Of a stretch of 9,862 nucleotides of DNA, positions 6,468-9,862 are shown piece after piece. This DNA is from Streptosporangiaceae bacterium (GTDB lineage Bacteria > Actinomycetota > Actinomycetes > Streptosporangiales > Streptosporangiaceae), in NCBI GenBank assembly GCA_030045215.1, contig JASIBJ010000120.1, forward strand, positions 1 through 9,862. Reading direction: 5' to 3'. Both the position numbers and the translations under genes were made by a program. Positions within the stretch are counted from its first letter, which is position 1, and each line of letters starts with the position of its first letter. The notes below the pieces were generated by a model. The model worked only from the letters and a program-made list of their open reading frames with translations. It did no database searches and was not told the origin of the DNA.

Positions 6468-7523
6468 CTATCCCGGTCCGCAGGCGGCCCGCTTCTGGCG
6501 CAGGCGGCGGGCCAGGGCCGGGGACAGCGCGATCGCGTAGGCGAGCAGCACCACGCCGAACGCGGTGACGACGTCGAGCAGGTAGTGGTTCGCGGTGGCC
6601 AGCACGTCCACGATGGTGACCGCCGGGTAGAGCCAGACAGCTGCCTTGAAGGCCGGGCGGCGGACCATGGCGCTCGCTGCCAGCGCCACCCAGATGGCCC
6701 AGGCGACGTGGAGCGACGGCGTCGCCGCGAAATCAGCAGCTGCCTTGCCCTCGAGCATGCTGGAGAAGACCGGCGCGGCCGTCGCGGCGATGTCGTGGTA
6801 TCCGGCCAGCATCCTGGGCGGGGCGACCGGGTAGAGCCAGAACGCGACCAGCCCGATGAGGTTGCAGACGATCAAGGCATTGCGATGCACGCTGAAGTTC
6901 GGCACGCGCCGCCAGATCAGCACCACGCCGACGATCCCGGTCACCGCGCCCTGGAGCACGATGTAGTACCAGGCCGCAGCCGAGCCTGCGAGCGGGTGGA
7001 CGGCGAGCCAGTTGTTCATCGGCCTGGCGAAGCCGCCGCCCAGTTCCTGGCTGATCGCATTGACGGCGACGGCGTTCCTGAGGCCGGCCGGCGCCGCGCC
7101 CGCCCGGAACCGGTCGGCGGCGTCGGTGGCCCATAGCAACAGCGCGACCGGCACGATCTGCAGGTACCGAGTCCAGGGATGGCGGGCAGCGGCTGATCGC
7201 AGGGCCGCGCAGTGAGCCGCCAGCGAGCTCGGCGCCGCCGGGCCGACCGTAGATCGGGGGGTGGTCGGGTGCGCCGGGGCGGTCGGCCGGGTGGCTGGTT
7301 CGTCTGCCGAGGTTCGGGCAGGCAGCGCCGTGGCGCTGTGATGCGCCCCGGGCATGCTGGTCGCGGACGATAGAGCGCCGGCCCGTGCTGACCCGGGCCA
7401 GGCCGATGCTGACCTGCGCCGGCCTGTGCAGGCGATCTCAGCAGGCATCTGTTTCCCCGTCGGCTGCCGGGAGAGCCAGCCGGGCCGCACGGGCAACGGC
7501 GCTACCACTGTAGGCGTCCGCAT
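6468..7523 (-). CDS. PAP2-superfamily (PAP2_3/AUR1-like) membrane phosphatase or transferase
   Basis: This is an integral membrane protein of the PAP2_3 type, related to lipid phosphatases and inositol-phosphoceramide-synthase-like transferases. About six hydrophobic segments start near residue 120. The signature motifs are YPVAPPRML (231-239), TPSLHVAW (268-275, catalytic-type His272) and ATANHYLLD (309-317, His313 and Asp317), which together make the phosphoryl-transfer site. It probably acts on a lipid or prenyl phosphate at the membrane. The start is uncertain: ATG 7523 adds about 115 Ala/Pro/Ser/Arg-rich residues that look disordered. ATG 7448 has a better ribosome-binding site (GGGGA, about 7 bases away), and ATG 7355 is also possible. 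It is the first gene of a minus-strand cluster, two bases ahead of the GDPD gene, and divergent from the dehydrogenase at 7739. Confidence 0.8.
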   Translation of the reverse strand: MRTPTVVAPLPVRPGWLSRQPTGKQMPAEIACTGRRRSASAWPGSARAGALSSATSMPGAHHSATALPARTSADEPATRPTAPAHPTTPRSTVGPAAPSSLAAHCAALRSAAARHPWTRYLQIVPVALLLWATDAADRFRAGAAPAGLRNAVAVNAISQELGGGFARPMNNWLAVHPLAGSAAAWYYIVLQGAVTGIVGVVLIWRRVPNFSVHRNALIVCNLIGLVAFWLYPVAPPRMLAGYHDIAATAAPVFSSMLEGKAAADFAATPSLHVAWAIWVALAASAMVRRPAFKAAVWLYPAVTIVDVLATANHYLLDVVTAFGVVLLAYAIALSPALARRLRQKRAACGPG

Positions 7524-7603
7524 CCGAACCGGATATAGCGGATCGAATTACCCCGACAGCGGCGCCACTGCAGCCGCGAGGCACGTCGAGCCCTCTAACC
7601 TAT

Positions 7604-7620
7604 ATGGAGGCGGTCTCCAT
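7604..7620. promoter_or_regulatory. Inverted repeat ATGGAG-N5-CTCCAT in a divergent promoter region
   Basis: Perfect 6-base arms at 7604-7609 and 7615-7620 surround GCGGT. The element lies in the 215-base gap between the PAP2 cluster (minus) and the dehydrogenase gene (plus). -10-like hexamers of the form TANNNT overlap or adjoin it: TAACCT at 7596-7601 on the plus strand and TAGGTT, its neighbour, on the minus strand. The shape resembles operators bound by TetR-family repressors, but it differs from the palindrome at 5014-5029, so a different regulator is likely. It could control one or both divergent units. Confidence 0.45.
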
Positions 7621-7738
7621 TTGAGTCTACGACCCATTGGCCGGGCGCCGCAGTCATGGGTCGGCAGGGCTGGCGGGCCGGGCGGGTGCGCGGTCGGGAC
7701 CCGGCGGGCCCAGCTCACAGGCAGCGCGGGAGGCATTC

Positions 7739-8833
7739 GTGGATCGGATCGCGGTCATTCCGGGAGACGGGGTAGGTCCCGAGGTCGTAGCCGAGTCCCG
7801 CAAGGTGCTCGAGTTCATCAGTGCCCGCGACCCGGCCGTGGAGTTTGCGTTCGACGAGTTCCCGTGGGGCACTGATTACTACCTGAGGACCGGCGAGATG
7901 ATGCCCGAGGACGGGCTCGACCAGCTACGGGGATACGACGCCATCCTGTTCGGCGCCGTCGGATCACCGAGAGTGGCTGACCACATCACGCTGCGGCAGT
8001 TGCTGTTCCGAATCCGGCACGGCTTCGATCAGTACATCAACCTGCGTCCGGTCCGGCTGCTCGACGGTATCCGCTCGCCGCTGGCGGGCCGGACGTCCGC
8101 CGAGATCGACATGCTCTTTGTCCGGGAGGGAACCGAGGGCGAGTACGCCGGGCTCGGAGACCGCATCTATCCCGGTACGGACCGCGACCTCGCGCTGCAG
8201 ACCGCCGTCTTCTCCCGGCGCGGAGTGGAGCGGGTCATCCGCTGGTCATTCGAGCTGGCCAGGCGCGAAGGCCGCAGCGTCACGAGCATCAGCAAGGGCA
8301 ATGCGCTGCAGTACTCAGGCGTCTTGTGGGATGAGGTGTTCGCCGGAGTCCGGGCCGAGTACGCCGATGTCGAGGCGCGCGAACTCCTGGTGGACGCGGC
8401 CGCCATGTTCATGGTGATGGATCCTGGCCGGTTCGGGGTCGTCGTGGCGTCGAACTTGTACGGCGACATCCTGACCGACCTCGGGGCTGCGATCATGGGC
8501 GGGATGGGGCTCGCAGCCAGCGCCAGCCTCAATCCCGAGCGCCGGTTCCCATCGACGTTCGAGCCGATCCACGGGTCGGCGCCTGACATCGCCGGGAAGT
8601 CTGTCTGCAACCCGGTCGGCTCCATCTGGAGCACGGCCCTCATGCTTGATCACCTCGGCCACCGGGCCTGGAGTGCGGCCGTTCAGCGGGCCATCCGACA
8701 GGCCGTGGCCAGCCCGTCCACGCGCACCGCGGACCTGAGCGGCACCGCGACCACACGCCAAGCTGGCGACGCGATCGTCGAATTGCTCGATCGCGCCTAC
8801 GAGCCGGACGTCGAGCCAGATCAGCCGGCTTGA
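7739..8833 (+). CDS. Tartrate / D-malate dehydrogenase-like enzyme (isocitrate-isopropylmalate dehydrogenase family)
   Basis: This 364-residue protein belongs to the metal- and NAD-dependent beta-decarboxylating dehydrogenases, closest by pattern to tartrate dehydrogenase/decarboxylase and D-malate dehydrogenase. Key pieces are IPGDGVGPEV (residues 7-16), LLFRIRHGFDQYINLRPVRL (88-107; Arg93 and Arg103), LFVREGTEGEYAG (126-138; Arg129, Tyr136), SISKGNALQYS (183-193; Lys186), VDAAAM (Asp219), NLYGDILTD (239-247; Asp243, Asp247) and FEPIHGSAPDIAGK. The D-HITLRQLLF and FDQYxNLRP features separate it from 3-isopropylmalate and isocitrate enzymes. The substrate could be D-malate, tartrate or a related 2-hydroxyacid. 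GTG 7739 is chosen because GGGAGG (7728-7733) sits five bases before it and homology starts at once; the frame stays open to 7637, but those residues look non-coding. A dmlA or ttuC name would be a guess. Confidence 0.88.
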   Translation: MDRIAVIPGDGVGPEVVAESRKVLEFISARDPAVEFAFDEFPWGTDYYLRTGEMMPEDGLDQLRGYDAILFGAVGSPRVADHITLRQLLFRIRHGFDQYINLRPVRLLDGIRSPLAGRTSAEIDMLFVREGTEGEYAGLGDRIYPGTDRDLALQTAVFSRRGVERVIRWSFELARREGRSVTSISKGNALQYSGVLWDEVFAGVRAEYADVEARELLVDAAAMFMVMDPGRFGVVVASNLYGDILTDLGAAIMGGMGLAASASLNPERRFPSTFEPIHGSAPDIAGKSVCNPVGSIWSTALMLDHLGHRAWSAAVQRAIRQAVASPSTRTADLSGTATTRQAGDAIVELLDRAYEPDVEPDQPA

Positions 8834-8853
8834 CTTCAAGCTCTCTTAAAGTC
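8832..8853 (+). terminator. Weak hairpin at the dehydrogenase stop codon
   Basis: GACTTCAAG (8832-8840) and CTTAAAGTC (8845-8853) form a 5-bp plus 3-bp stem with one C-A mismatch and the loop CTCT. It starts inside the TGA stop. The stem is A/T-rich and lacks a trailing T-run, so termination is only a possibility. Its low G+C is unusual for the window. Confidence 0.25.
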
Positions 8854-8856
8854 CTA

Positions 8857-8898
8857 GCGGTAGGCGGTAGGCGGTAGGCGGTAGGCGGTTGGCGGTTG
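8857..8898. repeat. Six tandem 7-bp repeats (GCGGTAG x4, GCGGTTG x2)
   Basis: Four perfect GCGGTAG units at 8857-8884 are followed directly by two GCGGTTG units at 8885-8898. The array is 42 bases long with no spacers, four bases beyond the hairpin at the dehydrogenase stop and 133 bases before the PPOX gene. It resembles the short tandemly repeated heptamers that arise by slippage in bacterial intergenic DNA. A protein-binding role is possible but unsupported. The unit is not a multiple of three and no start signal is near, so it is not coding. Confidence 0.9.
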
Positions 8899-9031
8899 GC
8901 ACCGGGCAGCCGGCGACACTCGTGGAGCCAGGGCGGGCACGGTCGCCGACTGGGCCGCGGCCAATACGGCAGAGTTCATCTGACGGCCGTACCTCCCGCG
9001 ACCGGCCCGACAGCAGAGACGGAGCACGCGA

Positions 9032-9451
9032 ATGACACTGACCAAGGCCGAGATCGACTACCTGACCGGGCAGCAACTCGGGCGCCTCGCGACCATCCAG
9101 GCCGACGGCAGTCCTCAGGTCAAGCCGGTCGGCTTCAGCTACAACCCCGAACTGGGCACGGTCGACATCACCGGCTTTGGCATGTCGGGCAGCCAGAAGT
9201 TCAGGAACGTCAGCCGCGATGGCCGGGCGGCGCTGGTTGTCGACGACATTGCGTCGGTCAGGCCGTGGCGCGTTCGCTTCCTGGAGATCCGGGGTAGCGC
9301 CGAGGCCGTGCCGTCGGCAGAAGGAGGCGACGGCGGGCCTGACACGGCGCTGATCCGGATCTGGCCCCGCCGTGTTCTCAGCTTCGGCGTGGAGGAACCG
9401 CCGGGCGAACCGCATCAGACACGGCTCAGGGCCAGAAACGTCAAGTCGTAG
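9032..9451 (+). CDS. PPOX-class probable F420-dependent protein (MSMEG_5819-like)
   Basis: This 139-residue protein is of the pyridoxamine-5'-phosphate-oxidase-like split-barrel family, in the actinobacterial subgroup thought to use cofactor F420. The pattern TKAEIDYLTGQQLGRLATIQ, DGSPQVKPVGFSYNPELGTVDI, GSQKFRNVSRDGRAALVVDD, VRPWRVRFLEIRGSAEA and IRIWPRRVLSFGVE runs from end to end in the family's order. The ...KFRNV... and VVDD segments are characteristic of the subgroup, which can be grouped with MSMEG_5819-type proteins. The reaction and substrate are unknown, and F420 use is by family only. ATG 9032 has GGAG at 9021-9024 with 7 bases of spacing. It lies 198 bases after the dehydrogenase, so it probably has its own promoter, though I could not identify a convincing -35/-10 pair. 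Confidence 0.88.
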   Translation: MTLTKAEIDYLTGQQLGRLATIQADGSPQVKPVGFSYNPELGTVDITGFGMSGSQKFRNVSRDGRAALVVDDIASVRPWRVRFLEIRGSAEAVPSAEGGDGGPDTALIRIWPRRVLSFGVEEPPGEPHQTRLRARNVKS

Positions 9452-9584
9452 ATGACTGCACCATTCTTCCGGTGATTCGAAGGCAACTAGTGCTCTGAAG
9501 CTGCGCTTGCTACTTCATCGAGGCGCACAGATCGTGGATGCTGATGCTTCGGGCGAGTGATCAGGCGAAACGGCGGGAGACGGC

Positions 9585-9862
9585 ATGGAGTACCGGCGGC
9601 TGGGCTCCGCGGGGCTGCGGATCTCGCGGATCGGCCTCGGCATGATGAGCTACGGGGACGGCCGCACACGCGAGTGGCACCTGCGCGAAGACCGAGCCGA
9701 GCCGATTGTCCGGCGAGCCGTCGAGTCCGGGATCACGTTCTTCGACACCGCGGACACGTACTCGGACGGCAACACCGAGGAGATCACCGGCAGGCTCCTG
9801 GCCAAGCTGTTCGCGTGCCGCGACGACTACGTGCTCGCCACCAAGGTGTTCTTCCCGATGGG
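9585..9862 (+). CDS. Aldo/keto reductase, 3' end cut by window edge
   Basis: The first 93 residues of an aldo/keto reductase, a NADPH-dependent TIM-barrel oxidoreductase for carbonyl compounds, are present. The N-terminus MEYRRLGSAGLRISRIGLGMMSYG is the standard opening strand and loop. FFDTADTYSDGNTEE holds the catalytic Asp54 and Tyr59, and ATKVFF holds the catalytic Lys87; the catalytic His should follow just beyond the window. The pattern resembles the broad AKR subgroup that includes YajO-like and YghZ/potassium-channel-beta-like members. ATG 9585 is supported by GGGAG at 9575-9579 with 5 bases of spacing. The gap of 133 bases from the PPOX gene contains nothing I can identify with confidence. 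The gene's orientation matches PPOX, but co-transcription is not clear. Confidence 0.9.
   Translation, partial: MEYRRLGSAGLRISRIGLGMMSYGDGRTREWHLREDRAEPIVRRAVESGITFFDTADTYSDGNTEEITGRLLAKLFACRDDYVLATKVFFPM

Noticed and set aside
6405..7136. Plus-strand open frame of 243 codons over the PAP2 gene
   Set aside because: Asp/Arg/His-rich shadow translation without motifs. The minus strand has membrane helices and PAP2 signatures.
8857..8898. Repeat array as a CRISPR or a plasmid-type iteron origin
   Set aside because: Units are only 7 bases with no spacers, so it is not CRISPR. There is no replication initiator gene or A/T-rich unwinding region nearby, so an origin is unsupported.
9466..9475. Possible terminator after the PPOX gene
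   Set aside because: Only about four complementary bases (CACC with GGTG) around an 8-base loop were found, too little to call.

Overview
The window is high-GC DNA, with a strong G/C bias at third codon positions, GTG starts and short SD-led intergenic gaps. Together with an F420-type PPOX protein, a solitary maltokinase-cap protein and a BetI-like TetR regulator, this points to an actinomycete chromosome. I cannot name the genus. It looks like ordinary chromosomal accessory and housekeeping metabolism. I found no transposase, phage gene, tRNA, rRNA or CRISPR array.

Left part, plus strand: the 3' part of a PhyH-like dioxygenase gene (1-705), a YjbR/MmcQ family gene (833-1174), an MFS exporter gene whose 5' end appears frameshifted (1237-2516), a stand-alone maltokinase N-terminal-cap-like gene (2583-3185) and an alpha/beta hydrolase of the BAAT/dienelactone type (3263-4174). 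Stem-loops follow the first two genes, and another sits between the hydrolase and the convergent TetR gene.

Middle, minus strand: a TetR regulator (4265-4903) with a 16-bp perfect palindrome about 110 bp upstream. Then comes a compact cluster transcribed right to left: PAP2 membrane phosphatase/transferase (6468-7523), glycerophosphodiester phosphodiesterase (5695-6465) and GNAT acetyltransferase (5159-5683). The gaps are 2 and 11 bases, and a 12-bp perfect stem-loop follows the last gene. The PAP2 and GDPD pair suggests phospholipid head-group turnover or remodelling. The acetyltransferase substrate is unknown.

Right part, plus strand: a tartrate/D-malate dehydrogenase-like gene (7739-8833) is divergent from the PAP2 cluster, with a 17-bp inverted repeat in the shared promoter region. 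It is followed by six tandem 7-bp repeats, a PPOX-class probable F420-dependent protein (9032-9451) and the start of an aldo/keto reductase gene (9585 to the window end).

No stretch above 300 bases lacks a gene. The longest gaps are 4904-5158, 7524-7738 and 8834-9031, and each holds a repeat or palindrome listed below. I see no convincing novel multi-gene system. The items most worth a second look are the exporter frameshift, the altered metal-ligand motif in the PhyH protein, the two operator-like palindromes and the heptamer array.
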